Notes: generated from the sequence alone by a model not told the origin. DNA of 64,000 nt from Shouchella clausii (GCF_001598215.1 NZ_BCXJ01000001.1:868001-932000); one strand, 5' to 3'. Counted from the first letter of the stretch, positions 52,923 to 61,897 are shown. Program-made: numbers and translations.

Positions 52923-53471
52923 TTACCCTGTCCCTTTCCCTTCTTTTGATTCTTTCCTGTTGCTTTGCTGTCTGTTTGTCTGATCACGTTCTTTTAAATA
53001 ATCAGAGCGTTCGCCATAATAGAGTAAATCGAAAATGGCACGCCCATTGGTCGGCTGCCCATCAGGCAAATAAACTGGGATCACATCGAAAAAGACAAAA
53101 TAGAAGATGTAGAATAAAAATGTTTGGAAAAACATATTGTTTGGCAAAACCTCAGCAGCAATGAAGGTATTGATTGAAAAGCCAACTATGATACATGTTA
53201 GAATCGGCGAAGCATACATAAAGCCATGCCAAAAACGGCTGTTTGTTTTTAGTTCTTCGTACTCCATCCAACTGTACATAAAAAAATAGCGGCGGACTTC
53301 AATCGTAGACACGGAAAAAAGTTTAGGGCCACTACCAATCACTAGTTTTTTCTTGGTAGCGCCAAGGAGAATGGCTGCGAGGTAATAGCCTGATTCACGA
53401 ATAATCGTTGTTAGCGGCAAAATGATCAGCACCGACATTAAAAGCCGCAGGAAGTCGGACAAGCCAAACAT
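52923..53471 (-). CDS. M50-like membrane protein with degenerate zinc site
   Basis: A 182-residue protein with four or five membrane segments. Start ATG 53471 after AAAGGAGGG. The site-2-protease-like HExxH is replaced by RESGYYLAA, so at least one catalytic His/Glu arrangement is lost, while the second motif, FFDVIPVYLPDGQPTNGRAI, still resembles the family's NxxPxxxxDGG. The C-terminus is a charged tail (KERDQTNRQQSNRKES). It is probably an inactive relative with a binding or chaperone role. It is convergent with hisS. Confidence 0.65.
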   Translation of the reverse strand: MFGLSDFLRLLMSVLIILPLTTIIRESGYYLAAILLGATKKKLVIGSGPKLFSVSTIEVRRYFFMYSWMEYEELKTNSRFWHGFMYASPILTCIIVGFSINTFIAAEVLPNNMFFQTFLFYIFYFVFFDVIPVYLPDGQPTNGRAIFDLLYYGERSDYLKERDQTNRQQSNRKESKEGKGTG

Positions 53472-53542
53472 AGACAGCCCTCCTTTCATATAGATCCATA
53501 CCCGTTTGCATCTAGATTGAACGTCCCGATTTCGCTAATTAG

Positions 53543-53579
53543 AAAAAACACGGTGAACACACTTGGCGTTCACCGCGTT
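53543..53579 (-). terminator. Intrinsic terminator after GlsB-like gene
   Basis: On the minus strand AACGCGGTGAAC pairs with GTTCACCGTGTT (12 bp, one G-U), followed by TTTT. It starts 12 bases after the stop codon. Confidence 0.8.
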
Positions 53580-53590
53580 TGATCTTGTCT

Positions 53591-53839
53591 TTATTTTCTG
53601 AAGAGGCGAAGTATAAGACTGACAATCGCCACTAAAATAATAGCGCCTAATAACGCTGGCAAAATCGCAAAGTCGCCAAGCGTAGGGCCCCAACTACCAA
53701 AAATGGCAGCTCCAATATTGGCACCAATAAAGCCGGCAATAATGTTGCCGATAATGCCGAATGGTATGTCTCTTCCTGTAATGGCTCCGGCTGCCCAGCC
53801 AATTAAACCACCGACAATTAAGTTCCAAATAATACTCAT
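53591..53839 (-). CDS. GlsB/YeaQ/YmgE-family stress membrane protein
   Basis: An 82-residue protein with three hydrophobic, Gly-rich segments: IIWNLIVGGLIGWAAGAI, IIGNIIAGFIGANIGAAIFG and LGAIILVAIVSLILRLF. These match the transglycosylase-associated GlsB/YeaQ family of general-stress membrane proteins. Start ATG 53839 has GGAGTG upstream; the ATG at 53857 would precede that site. Biochemical role unknown in the family. Confidence 0.88.
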   Translation of the reverse strand: MSIIWNLIVGGLIGWAAGAITGRDIPFGIIGNIIAGFIGANIGAAIFGSWGPTLGDFAILPALLGAIILVAIVSLILRLFRK

Positions 53840-54157
53840 GCGATTCACTCCAATCATTAGCAGTACGGTTTTAGTATTCCCGGCTTTTTAAAAATAAAAC
53901 CTATGCTATCATGGAAAGAAGAGAGGCTGGGCGGCATCGATAAACAAAAATGGACGACAACAAGTAAACATATACGGCGATTGGAAGCGCTTTCTTATAA
54001 AGGTGAATCACGTCATGGGTAATCGTTTAGTCGCGTTGTGAAAGGTCAACTGTGCAGAGGAAATCGATGCAAAAGCGGTCAATAAGCTGTTTTGCCTGCC
54101 ACCATTAGCGAAAACGCGTATACGATCACATGTTCAAGTGATGAATTCATGGCAAAA
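53840..54157. other. 318-base gap with decayed sequence and cre-like palindrome
   Basis: No gene can be supported. A short frame at about 53925-54021 and another at about 54057-54160 have no start signals. TGGAAGCGCTTTCT (53982-53995) matches the cre pattern at 13 of 14 positions but no gene is placed to use it. Probably the remains of old coding DNA. Confidence 0.35.
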
Positions 54158-54304
54158 CTAAGAGGAATAGGGTACCTCTTTCTTTTCCTCTTTCGCAATC
54201 ATTTCTTGGAGCAACATGTTTTCCTGTGCGGTCAATTCGCGACATAAGCGTTTTTCAAAATCCTGTTTTAAGGCGAGAAAACGTGCTGCTAAATCTTCAG
54301 ACAT
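54158..54304 (-). CDS. Small helical protein, 48 aa
   Basis: ATG 54304, preceded by AAGGGG 8 bases upstream, to TAG 54158. The peptide MSEDLAARFLALKQDFEKRL with CRELTAQENMLLQEMIAKEE is charged and amphipathic, as in small Bacillus regulators such as Spo0E- or SinI-like peptides, but I see no specific family motif (no SxxxD). It lies in an otherwise empty stretch. Confidence 0.45.
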   Translation of the reverse strand: MSEDLAARFLALKQDFEKRLCRELTAQENMLLQEMIAKEEKKEVPYSS

Positions 54305-54531
54305 AATGGAACCCCTTCTCTCATAGCCGTGTTCCCCTCCTATTTTACCATTAACAAAGTGTTAAGACAATCAGTGAACGAAAGCTTTTAAGAAAGAGAA
54401 GGGCCCAATTAAAGAAAAAAAGATTAAGCAGCAATACGAGAAAACTCGATGTAAAACTTGTTTCAATGTCCATCATGCCCATTGTCCATGAGGCAAGCTT
54501 CGTTTGTAGCAAAACATAAAAAGGAGGAACT

Positions 54532-55041
54532 ATGCAAATTCGCGCTGCTTGTAAAAACGATATAGAAGGAATCGCCAAAGTCCATGTAGACAGCTGGCAA
54601 GAAACGTATAAAGGCATCATTCCAGACCAGTTCTTAGAAAGCCTTACGTACGAATCAAGGGAAAAAGGATGGGAAGAGCTTGTTGCTGACCCAAGGCAAG
54701 AAATTTTAGTGGTGGAAAATAACGAAGGTAAGATCGTTGGTTTTGTTAGTGGGTCGATACAGGAAGACAAACGCCCCCTGGTTGGGGAGTTGAAGGCAAT
54801 TTATTTGTTGAAAAAAGAGTGCGGGAAAGGGATTGGCCGGCAGTTAGTTAGGATGCTTTTCAGCCGATTGAAAGCAAAAGGCTGTGAAACAATTTTTGTG
54901 GAAGTCCTTGCACAAAATGATGCCTGCCGTTTTTATGAAAAACTTAATGCGAAATGGCATGCAACGACTTCGATTGCCATTGCCGGTAAACTTCTGCGCT
55001 TATGTGTGTATAAATGGGAGGGCGCTGATTTAGAGATTTAG
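54532..55041 (+). CDS. GNAT-family N-acetyltransferase, 169 aa
   Basis: A complete GNAT domain: N-terminal IRAACKNDIEGIAKVHVDSWQ, strand 4 VGFVSGSI and GELKAIYL, the acetyl-CoA loop CGKGIGRQLVRMLF, and FVEVLAQNDACRFYEKL near the end. This type includes RimI-like and small-molecule acetyltransferases. Substrate unknown. AAAGGAGG precedes ATG 54532. It shares a bidirectional terminator with the convergent XRE regulator. Confidence 0.9.
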   Translation: MQIRAACKNDIEGIAKVHVDSWQETYKGIIPDQFLESLTYESREKGWEELVADPRQEILVVENNEGKIVGFVSGSIQEDKRPLVGELKAIYLLKKECGKGIGRQLVRMLFSRLKAKGCETIFVEVLAQNDACRFYEKLNAKWHATTSIAIAGKLLRLCVYKWEGADLEI

Positions 55042-55070
55042 TGCTTTTTTTTATGAGTGTTCGTTCATAT

Positions 55071-55109
55071 GCAAAAAGCTGGCCGGATTATTCATGGCCA
55101 GCTTTTTGC
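55071..55109. terminator. Bidirectional terminator between acetyltransferase and XRE regulator
   Basis: GCAAAAAGCTGGCC pairs exactly with GGCCAGCTTTTTGC (14 bp), loop of 11 bases; A and T runs inside the stem serve both strands. Confidence 0.88.
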
Positions 55110-55110
55110 A

Positions 55111-55683
55111 TTAAAGAAGGGAGTAAGAAATGAGAAAATGAAGCACGGCTGTCTCGTTCCCTAGATTGATGTAAGCATGGGGGCGGTCGCCTTTGAAACG
55201 GATCGAGTCATAGGTTGACAAATGGTGGCTTTCCCCATCGACTTCAATTGTCAGTTGTCCAGCCATAACCGTTACCGTTTCGATCACGCCAAGGCGGTGT
55301 GCTTCTGATTCATAGCGGCATTGAGGCCGCAAATAACCACGATAGCATTCCATTAGGCCTTGTGAGCGAAACAACGGCTCAGCGATGAACTCGTCATCTG
55401 AGCTTGAGAGTTTCATCGCCTTGTTGGCTCGGGCGATGGCCACATCAGCTTCAAATGATAGCAAGGCGGTAATCGGGATATGAAGTCCGTTGGCGATTTT
55501 CCAAATGACAGATAGTGTCGGGTTGCCTTCCCCTTGTTCAATTTTTAGCAATGTCAGTTTGCTGACACCAATTTGTTTGGCGAGTGCTTCGATGCTCATA
55601 CCTTTGCCTGTCCGCAATTGCCGTAGGTTTTTACCAATCTGTTTTCCAGCTTCTTGATTTTCGGCAAGCTCTTCTTTCGCCAA
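55111..55683 (-). CDS. XRE-family regulator with cupin domain
   Basis: A 190-residue protein with an N-terminal helix-turn-helix (LRQLRTGKGMSIEALAKQIG, VSKLTLLKIEQGEGNP) and a C-terminal cupin (RLGVIETVTVMAGQLTIEVDG, YDSIRFKGDRPHAYIN). Start: TTG 55683, 9 bases after AAAGGAG; an ATG at 55707 has no site. Divergent from azlCD, with a 24-base palindrome between. Regulators of this architecture often control adjacent amino acid or amine transporters. It probably represses azlCD. Confidence 0.85.
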   Translation of the reverse strand: MAKEELAENQEAGKQIGKNLRQLRTGKGMSIEALAKQIGVSKLTLLKIEQGEGNPTLSVIWKIANGLHIPITALLSFEADVAIARANKAMKLSSSDDEFIAEPLFRSQGLMECYRGYLRPQCRYESEAHRLGVIETVTVMAGQLTIEVDGESHHLSTYDSIRFKGDRPHAYINLGNETAVLHFLISYSLL

Positions 55684-55730
55684 TTGGATCACTCCTTTCT
55701 CAACCATGTAATAGATAAACGAATGAACAA

Positions 55731-55754
55731 TATGGTATATTATAATGTACCATA
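55731..55754. promoter_or_regulatory. Operator palindrome between XRE regulator and azlCD
   Basis: TATGGTATATTATAATGTACCATA is a near-perfect palindrome (arms TATGGTA and TACCATA exact; 22 of 24 bases). It lies 33 bases before azlC and 47 before the regulator start, within overlapping -10-like sequence (TATTATAAT), so it can shut off both. Confidence 0.65.
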
Positions 55755-55786
55755 ATATAATTTATAATATACTTGGAGGTGGGACA

Positions 55787-56479
55787 ATGGTTGGACGAAA
55801 ACAAATAGCGAAAGCTGCGATCACCGAAGCTTTTCCTCTTGCGCTTGCAATCGCTGCGTACGGCATCTCTTATGGAGTGCTTGCTACGCAAGGAGGGTTT
55901 ACATTCGGGCAAACAGTGGCGATGTCGATTTTTGTTTTTTCAGGATCGGCGCAACTTGTAACGGCTGGTATGATGGCAGGCGGCGCAAGTGCGATCAGCA
56001 TACTAGCGGCGGTGTTGCTGTTAAATTTGCGCAATTTGTTATACGGCGCTGCCTTAGCAAACACGGTATCATTAGCCGGAAAATGGCGCTTTGCCCTTGC
56101 TTTTGGTGTGTCAGACGAACCATTTGTGCTTACAAGCGCCAGGGAACAAAAACATGGGCCGGACCCTTTTTATTTTGCGATCGTGTTCGTTAGCTTTTAC
56201 TTGTCTTGGGTGTTTGCTTCTTTGGCTGGCGCACTTCTCGGCGCCCAAGTTGACCCACTCACCTGGGGGCTCGATTTCGTTTTTCCTGTCACGTTTACGG
56301 CATTGCTTGTCCCTTCATTAAAGGGCCGTCCAGCGATTGCCACAGCCTTTGCGGCGGTTGGCATTTGCCTGTTGTTCTACTATTATGGCTTCCGTGAAGA
56401 ACTAATTGTGATTGCGGCGGGCATGCTCGCTCCCCTCGCAGGGCTACTCGTTGGAGGTGGGGAGAGCGATGGACCATAA
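55787..56479 (+). CDS. azlC: AzlC-family branched-chain amino acid exporter, large subunit
   Basis: A 230-residue protein with about six to seven membrane segments: EAFPLALAIAAYGISYGVLA, SGSAQLVTAGMMAGGASA, NLRNLLYGAAL, FVLTSAR, SFYLSWVFASLAGALLG and FVFPVTFTALLVPSLK. This is the AzlC pattern; with AzlD it exports branched-chain amino acids or analogues such as 4-azaleucine. Start ATG 55787 after TTGGAGGTGGG. The gene overlaps azlD by 11 bases. Confidence 0.92.
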   Translation: MVGRKQIAKAAITEAFPLALAIAAYGISYGVLATQGGFTFGQTVAMSIFVFSGSAQLVTAGMMAGGASAISILAAVLLLNLRNLLYGAALANTVSLAGKWRFALAFGVSDEPFVLTSAREQKHGPDPFYFAIVFVSFYLSWVFASLAGALLGAQVDPLTWGLDFVFPVTFTALLVPSLKGRPAIATAFAAVGICLLFYYYGFREELIVIAAGMLAPLAGLLVGGGESDGP

Positions 56480-56792
56480 CTGGCCGTTAATTGCAGGAAT
56501 CGCTGTCATTACTTATCTGTCTCGCATTGCTGGCATCGAAATGATGGCCAAACGTCCTTTGCCGCCAAAATTAAAAACGTTTTTTCGTTATGTCCCGATT
56601 GCGATGATGGCAGCGTTAATTGCCAACCAAGTCGTGTTCTCAGAAGGCGAAGGGATGAGCGTGTCTTATCCAATGCTATTTGGTTGTATTGCTTGTGCCA
56701 TTGTTCTTCAAACGAGCAAGCGTTTTTTGCTTGCAGTCGTGGCTGGCGTCCTAGTTGGACTGGCTGCCCGTTATCTGCTACATCATTTATAG
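56469..56792 (+). CDS. azlD: AzlD-family branched-chain amino acid exporter, small subunit
   Basis: A 107-residue membrane protein with four hydrophobic segments: WPLIAGIAVITYLSRIAGI, FRYVPIAMMAALIANQVVF, MLFGCIACAIVLQTSKRF and LLAVVAGVLVGLAARYLL. Start ATG 56469, with GGAGGTGGGGAGAG in front, overlaps the azlC stop. It pairs with AzlC as the two-component exporter. Confidence 0.9.
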   Translation: MDHNWPLIAGIAVITYLSRIAGIEMMAKRPLPPKLKTFFRYVPIAMMAALIANQVVFSEGEGMSVSYPMLFGCIACAIVLQTSKRFLLAVVAGVLVGLAARYLLHHL

Positions 56793-56898
56793 CATCCAAT
56801 TTTAATTTTGCAAAGCATCAGGTAAGATGAGCGCCATTGCTTCAGGCAATGGAGGCTTCATGACTGATGCTTTATTCCGTTTTAGCAAAGGACAACAT

Positions 56899-56927
56899 TT
56901 GACGGCTATAATTGAAAGCGTTATCAT
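56899..56927 (+). promoter_or_regulatory. SigmaA promoter with overlapping cre site for sugar ABC importer
   Basis: TTGACG (56899-56904), 17-base spacer, TATCAT (56922-56927). TGAAAGCGTTATCA (56913-56926) fits the cre consensus exactly and covers the -10 box, so CcpA would repress the ABC operon when glucose is present. Confidence 0.7.
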
Positions 56928-56970
56928 CGTGGTGCAACTTCTTACTATTTACCAAAAGGGAGTGGAAGTC

Positions 56971-58266
56971 ATGCAGAGAATAGTCATGCCGCTAGGAATC
57001 GCTTTACTGATTGCTCTAGGAGGGTGCAGTCAGAAGACAGACCAGGCGGTCGATAAGCCTTCGGAAGAAATCACTGTCTGGGCTTGGAATTTAGAAGCAG
57101 AATATTTAAAAGATATCGTCCCAGCTTTTGAAGAAAAGTATCCCGATATTAAGGTAAATGTGTTGAAGTTGAGCGCTGACCAAGTTTACCAACGGCTGAC
57201 GACAGGGTTGGCTGCCGGAATAGAAAGCCAATTGCCTGACTTGGTCCAGGTCGAAAACCAGCGCATCGATTTGTATATGGACCGGTTTCGTGAAAGTTTT
57301 GTCGATTTGTCAGAAATGGGCTTTGATGAACATCGCGACAAATTTGTTGAAGGAAAAATCGCGCCATTAATGAACGAGGATGGCGGCGTCATGGCGTTCC
57401 CACGGGATATAGGACCGATGGCTGTCTTTTATCGCGCTGATTTGTTTGAAGAAGCAGGCATTGATCCAGCCGACATAAAAACATGGGATGATTATGTAGA
57501 AGCAGGCGTGAATATGCGTGAACAAACTGGGACGCTGATGACAGGCATCCAGCTTAATCACGACACGTCGTTTTACCGCGCGATGCTCCAGCAGCATGAG
57601 TTGTTCTATTTTGACTTAGAAGGCAATGTTGCTGCCAATACCGAGGCGGCGCGCCGCTCAATGGAAATGCTCAAAAAAATGGAGGACGCAGGCATTTTGC
57701 TTCATGCCGCTACAGCAGAAGAAATTAACGCCGCTATTAAAAACGACGCGGTCGCTTCGGTCATAAGCGGTTCTTGGCAAAAGGGAATCATTGAGGATCA
57801 AATGCCTGAACAAGAAGGGTTATGGCGAGTCATGAAAATGCCTGCTTTTGAAGAAGACGGTTTGACCGCGGCTAATGACGGTGGTTCTAATTTGGCAATT
57901 ACATCAGTGTCAAGCAACAAAGAGGCGGCCTATTTATTTGGTGAATTTGCTTCTGTCGATGTCGAAAATCAGCTTTATGGTGCCATGGAATACGGGGCTT
58001 ACCCTGCCTTAATAGATGCGATTGAGCGGCCAGAACTGGATGAGGGCATTCCGTTTTACGGTGGACAAAAAATCTTTTCGATTTTTGCGGAAGAGGCGGT
58101 TGATTTGCCTGTTGTCAATTTTACAAGCGACTTTTTACGTGCCCGGGAAACGTATAATGATGCGATCGGACGTGTCGTCCTCCAAGATGTGCCTGTTGAG
58201 GAAGCGCTTGAGACAGCAGCCAACAGGCTTGAAGCCAGCACAGGACGGGGGGCTAGCAATGAGTAA
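56971..58266 (+). CDS. Sugar ABC transporter substrate-binding lipoprotein
   Basis: A 431-residue lipoprotein. Signal MQRIVMPLGIALLIALGGCS with lipobox Cys at residue 19; mature part begins ITVWAWNLEAEYLKDIVPAFE, the usual first strand of family 1 solute-binding proteins, with FPRDIGPMAVFYRADLFEEA and WDDYVEAG. Start ATG 56971, 8 bases after AAAGGGAG. Binds a sugar at the membrane and delivers it to the two permeases downstream. No ATPase gene is in the operon, so a shared MsmX-type ATPase is likely used. Confidence 0.9.
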   Translation: MQRIVMPLGIALLIALGGCSQKTDQAVDKPSEEITVWAWNLEAEYLKDIVPAFEEKYPDIKVNVLKLSADQVYQRLTTGLAAGIESQLPDLVQVENQRIDLYMDRFRESFVDLSEMGFDEHRDKFVEGKIAPLMNEDGGVMAFPRDIGPMAVFYRADLFEEAGIDPADIKTWDDYVEAGVNMREQTGTLMTGIQLNHDTSFYRAMLQQHELFYFDLEGNVAANTEAARRSMEMLKKMEDAGILLHAATAEEINAAIKNDAVASVISGSWQKGIIEDQMPEQEGLWRVMKMPAFEEDGLTAANDGGSNLAITSVSSNKEAAYLFGEFASVDVENQLYGAMEYGAYPALIDAIERPELDEGIPFYGGQKIFSIFAEEAVDLPVVNFTSDFLRARETYNDAIGRVVLQDVPVEEALETAANRLEASTGRGASNE

Positions 58267-59164
58267 TCCAGCATTGTCAAAGGGAACAAAGCACATAAAA
58301 CGGAAAAAGACATCAACAGGACTAGCGCCTTATGTTTTCATTGCGCCTGTTGCGATTTTGTTTATCATCTTTACAGGCTACCCGGTTATCTACTCGTTTG
58401 TGCTTAGTTTTACGGTAAACGAGAACGGCGTTAACACATTTGCTGGTCTCAGCAATTACATTCGTTTGTTCCAAGATAGTTTGTTTTATGAAGCGCTCTT
58501 TAATACGTTTATCATTTTGCTCGTACAAGTGCCTGTAATGATATGTATGGCCGTTATACTGGCGAACGTGCTCCACAGCGGTATCCGCCGTTTTAAAGGG
58601 CCCCTACGTGTAGCGTTTTTCACGCCGACAGTCACGTCGTTAGTAGCGACAGCGGTTATTTTTCTGCTGATTCTAAACCAAGACTTCGGCATCATCAACT
58701 ATGTGCTAACAAGCGTTGGCATAGAGCGGATCCCTTGGCTAAACGATCCGTTTTGGGCCAAAGTGTCTGTCATTCTCGCCATTATTTGGCGGTGGACCGG
58801 TTATAACATGGTGATTATTCTTGCTGGGCTGCAAGTCATTCCGAAAGACCTGTATGAAGCCGCCGAAATAGATGGGGCAGGCACCGTAAAAAAGTTCTTC
58901 TCGATTACCGTTCCCCAATTAAAACCTGTGCTTTTGTTTGCTTTTGTTATGTCGACGATTGGAACATTCCAACTGTTTGATGAAGTGTTTATTTTGACTG
59001 GAGGCGGTCCGATAAACGCAACGATGACGGTGACGATGTATTTATACGAAAATGGCTTTGAGTATTTTGATTTTGGCTATGCATCGGCAATTGCCTATGT
59101 GATTGTCATTATCATTGCCTTCTTGTCCTTCATCCAGTTTAAAGTGGCAGGTGATCGTGAATGA
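58259..59164 (+). CDS. Sugar ABC transporter permease (MalF/UgpA type)
   Basis: A 301-residue protein with six membrane segments. Start ATG 58259, overlapping the binding-protein stop by 8 bases. The EAA loop for ATPase contact reads YEAAEIDGAGTVKKFFSITV followed by PQLKP. The N-terminal segment APYVFIAPVAILFIIFTGYP is typical of the MalF-like half. Four-base overlap with the second permease. Confidence 0.92.
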   Translation: MSNPALSKGTKHIKRKKTSTGLAPYVFIAPVAILFIIFTGYPVIYSFVLSFTVNENGVNTFAGLSNYIRLFQDSLFYEALFNTFIILLVQVPVMICMAVILANVLHSGIRRFKGPLRVAFFTPTVTSLVATAVIFLLILNQDFGIINYVLTSVGIERIPWLNDPFWAKVSVILAIIWRWTGYNMVIILAGLQVIPKDLYEAAEIDGAGTVKKFFSITVPQLKPVLLFAFVMSTIGTFQLFDEVFILTGGGPINATMTVTMYLYENGFEYFDFGYASAIAYVIVIIIAFLSFIQFKVAGDRE

Positions 59165-59979
59165 ATTGGATTGGAAAACTAGGCAAATATGCAGTGCTGG
59201 CAGCTGGCTTGTTTATTACGCTTGGGCCATTCTACTGGATGGTAGTAGGAGCGACCAATTCATCTGGAGCATTGCTGTCCGTGCCTCCGAACGTGATACC
59301 TGGAACGCACATGCTAGAAAACGCCCGCAATCTTTTAAACAACATCGATATTTTCCGGGCCTTGTGGAACTCGATTTTCATAACGGTCACATTTACCGTT
59401 ATCGCCGGGCTGTTTAGTGCCGCGGCAGGGTATGCATTTGCCAAATATGAGTTTAAAGGCAAGAATGCTATATTCTCAATGTTTCTTGTATCGATGATGA
59501 TCCCATATCAAGCACTGATCATCCCACAATTCGAGCTGTTTGCGCGAATGGGTATCCTTAATTCGTATAGCGCGATCATCCTGCCCCAGCTTGCCTATCC
59601 ATTTGCGATCTTTTTAATGCGGCAAAGCATGAAGTCGATCCCTGATTCGGTGCTTGAATCAGCACGAATCGATGGTTGCGGCGAGTACCGGATGTTTTTC
59701 CAAATCGCGTTGCCGACGATGTTGCCTGCCATTGGCGCTGTAGGAATTTTCTTGTTCACACACCAATGGAACAACTTTCTGTGGCCTTTAGTCGTAATAG
59801 TCACTGAAGATATGTATACGCTTCCAATTGTTTTGTCGATTTTAGGTGGACAAGACAACTTGGATTATGGCCAACTTATGCTCGCTGCTACCATTTCAGT
59901 TTTGCCGATTTTTATGATGTTCTTGTTTTTGCAACGGTACTTCATTGCAGGAATATCAAGTGGGGCTGTAAAAGAATAA
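59161..59979 (+). CDS. Sugar ABC transporter permease (MalG/UgpE type)
   Basis: A 272-residue protein with six membrane segments, ATG 59161 overlapping the previous stop. The EAA loop reads LESARIDGCGEYRMFFQIAL with PTMLPA after it; GPFYWMVVGATN near the N-terminus is typical of MalG-like permeases. It completes the heterodimeric importer and is followed by a terminator. Confidence 0.92.
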   Translation: MNWIGKLGKYAVLAAGLFITLGPFYWMVVGATNSSGALLSVPPNVIPGTHMLENARNLLNNIDIFRALWNSIFITVTFTVIAGLFSAAAGYAFAKYEFKGKNAIFSMFLVSMMIPYQALIIPQFELFARMGILNSYSAIILPQLAYPFAIFLMRQSMKSIPDSVLESARIDGCGEYRMFFQIALPTMLPAIGAVGIFLFTHQWNNFLWPLVVIVTEDMYTLPIVLSILGGQDNLDYGQLMLAATISVLPIFMMFLFLQRYFIAGISSGAVKE

Positions 59980-59990
59980 ATCATAGGAGC

Positions 59991-60024
59991 AAGCGGGTAT
60001 TCGGGGAACGGATGCCCGCTTTTT
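59991..60024 (+). terminator. Intrinsic terminator after sugar ABC operon
   Basis: AAGCGGGTATTC pairs with GGATGCCCGCTT (with two U-G pairs), loop GGGGAAC-like, then TTTTT. Confidence 0.8.
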
Positions 60025-60195
60025 AAAGCCGGTCTGGCGAAAAGGTCGATGGTGCATTTATGGAACAAACGTTCTGTTTGTGGTATGCTGAACGAAACAT
60101 GATGACAATGGTAGCCAAATGTCGAATTTAGCACAAGGCTGGGCCCGTAGCAGCTTTTTTTGTTGTTCCCAGCTACGCAAAAAGGAGTGGGCAAC

Positions 60196-60840
60196 ATGCC
60201 AATGAAGTTAAAAGCGCCGACTTTGCCGGTGCAATTTGAGGAAAGTGAACTGGCAACACAACTTGAAGAAGAGGAACCGTTTTTAATGAATATGGCCTTT
60301 AATGGGGAAGAACAGGCCGGTTTGCATGTAGAAAAGCTAACGGTTTCGAAAGCAATATTTAAACAAAGCAAATTCTTGCATAGTGCTTTCCCAAAAGCCG
60401 ACTTTACAGATGTGGTGTTCGAACGGTGTGATTTTTCCAATTGTACGTTTCCTGGAGCGATTCTTCACCGTGTCCAATTTATAGGCTGTAAATTGACTGG
60501 GGCAGCCTTTTCTGAAGCGAATCTTGGCCATGTAGCGTTTCAAGATTGCTTAGTAAACTTAACGGATTTTGTCGAAGCCCGTTTAAAACATGTCGCTTTT
60601 CGCCAATGTTCCCTTGACACGGCCAACTTTTCCGATTGTCTGTTAAAGCCAGTCGAACTGAATGAATGTAGTATCGATGACATCCATTTTGGGCAAACAC
60701 TGTTAGCCGGGTTGGACATAAGTACATGTACATATAACCGCATTCAAGCTTCTCTTGCTCAACTTGACGGCCTTACCATTTCCAAAGCGCAAGCAGTTGG
60801 ATTTGCGAAATTGCTTGGATTAAAAATCAAAGACGAGTAA
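60196..60840 (+). CDS. Pentapeptide-repeat protein, Qnr/MfpA-like
   Basis: A 214-residue protein made largely of A(D/N)LxX-type pentapeptides in rows: [68 protein letters not shown]. The tail [19 protein letters not shown] resembles the C-terminal dimerisation helix of Qnr proteins. Length is close to Qnr (about 218). Such beta-helices mimic DNA and can protect gyrase from quinolones or regulate it. The N-terminal 50 residues lack repeats. Start ATG 60196 after AAAGGAG. A Qnr role is inference. Confidence 0.82.
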   Translation: MPMKLKAPTLPVQFEESELATQLEEEEPFLMNMAFNGEEQAGLHVEKLTVSKAIFKQSKFLHSAFPKADFTDVVFERCDFSNCTFPGAILHRVQFIGCKLTGAAFSEANLGHVAFQDCLVNLTDFVEARLKHVAFRQCSLDTANFSDCLLKPVELNECSIDDIHFGQTLLAGLDISTCTYNRIQASLAQLDGLTISKAQAVGFAKLLGLKIKDE

Positions 60841-60961
60841 ATCTGGAAAAATGCTCAGAAAAAGGGCAAAGCGCAAAAAAACGCCTAAATGGCTCTTTAG
60901 TTTGCTTAAAATCACTGGTACACTAAGAAGGTCAAATGAATTTTATTTTTGGAGGGGTAGA

Positions 60962-61870
60962 ATGGGGAAACGTATCCTTTTGTTTATCGGGACAAATATC
61001 CTGGTCATGACGACGATTTTGGTCGTTTGGACATTGGTTACATCGTTTACAGGCATAGACGGTTCGTTTGTAAGCAGCAGTGGCGCGATCCAATTTGTTC
61101 CGATCCTAATCTTTAGTCTCATTGTTGGGTTCTCGGGCTCGTTTATTTCGCTAGCGATGTCGCGCTGGATTGCGAAGAAGATGATGAAAGTCCATGTGCT
61201 TGATCCAGACGGGTCATTGAGTGCTGAACAAAAAGCGATTGTTGACAAAGTGCACCGTTTGTCGAGAGCGGCAGGGCTGACACATATGCCGGAAGTCGGG
61301 ATTTACCAATCGGCGGAAGTCAATGCTTTTGCAACAGGCCCATCTAAAAAACGTTCTCTTGTCGCCGTATCCACTGGCTTGTTAGACGTAATGGATGACG
61401 ATGCAGTCGAAGGGGTTATCGCTCATGAAGTCGCCCATGTCGCAAATGGCGATATGGTGACGATGACGTTGCTGCAAGGAATTGTGAACACATTTGTTGT
61501 CTTTTTGTCCCGTGTTTTAGCGATTGTTGTCTCACGGTTTGTGAAGCCTGAACTTCAGTTCATTGTGCAATTCCTGGCCATAATTATATTGCAAATTTTG
61601 TTCTCCATCCTTGGCAGCCTTGTTGTCAACGCGTACTCACGTTATCGTGAATATCACGCAGACAGGGGCGGCGCGGATTTGGCTGGTAAAGATAAAATGG
61701 TTCATGCCTTGCATGCGCTAAAAAATTATGTGGACCGAGCGAAAGCCAATGACCAAACAGATGATACAGCGGTACAAACGATGAAAATTAGTGGCGGCAA
61801 CTCCGTACTAAAGTTATTTTCAACACACCCGGATTTAAATGACCGTATTGCCCGCCTACAAGAACGGTAG
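60962..61870 (+). CDS. htpX: HtpX membrane zinc metalloprotease
   Basis: A 302-residue M48B protease. Two N-terminal membrane segments ([41 protein letters not shown]), zinc motif HEVAH in [14 protein letters not shown], third ligand Glu in [15 protein letters not shown], and two further membrane segments between. It degrades misfolded membrane proteins with FtsH in stress. Start ATG 60962 after GGAGGGG; the frame is open upstream without a site. Ends at a strong terminator. Confidence 0.95.
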   Translation: MGKRILLFIGTNILVMTTILVVWTLVTSFTGIDGSFVSSSGAIQFVPILIFSLIVGFSGSFISLAMSRWIAKKMMKVHVLDPDGSLSAEQKAIVDKVHRLSRAAGLTHMPEVGIYQSAEVNAFATGPSKKRSLVAVSTGLLDVMDDDAVEGVIAHEVAHVANGDMVTMTLLQGIVNTFVVFLSRVLAIVVSRFVKPELQFIVQFLAIIILQILFSILGSLVVNAYSRYREYHADRGGADLAGKDKMVHALHALKNYVDRAKANDQTDDTAVQTMKISGGNSVLKLFSTHPDLNDRIARLQER

Positions 61871-61873
61871 GCG

Positions 61874-61897
61874 AAAAAAGCCCAATCGGGCTTTTTT
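61874..61897. terminator. Terminator after htpX
   Basis: AAAAAAGCCC pairs with GGGCTTTTTT, loop AATC. It works on the plus strand and, by symmetry, on the minus strand for the TauE/SafE gene. Confidence 0.9.

Noticed and set aside
53982-53995. cre-like palindrome TGGAAGCGCTTTCT
   Set aside because: No gene starts in a position to be controlled by it; kept only as a remark in the gap entry.
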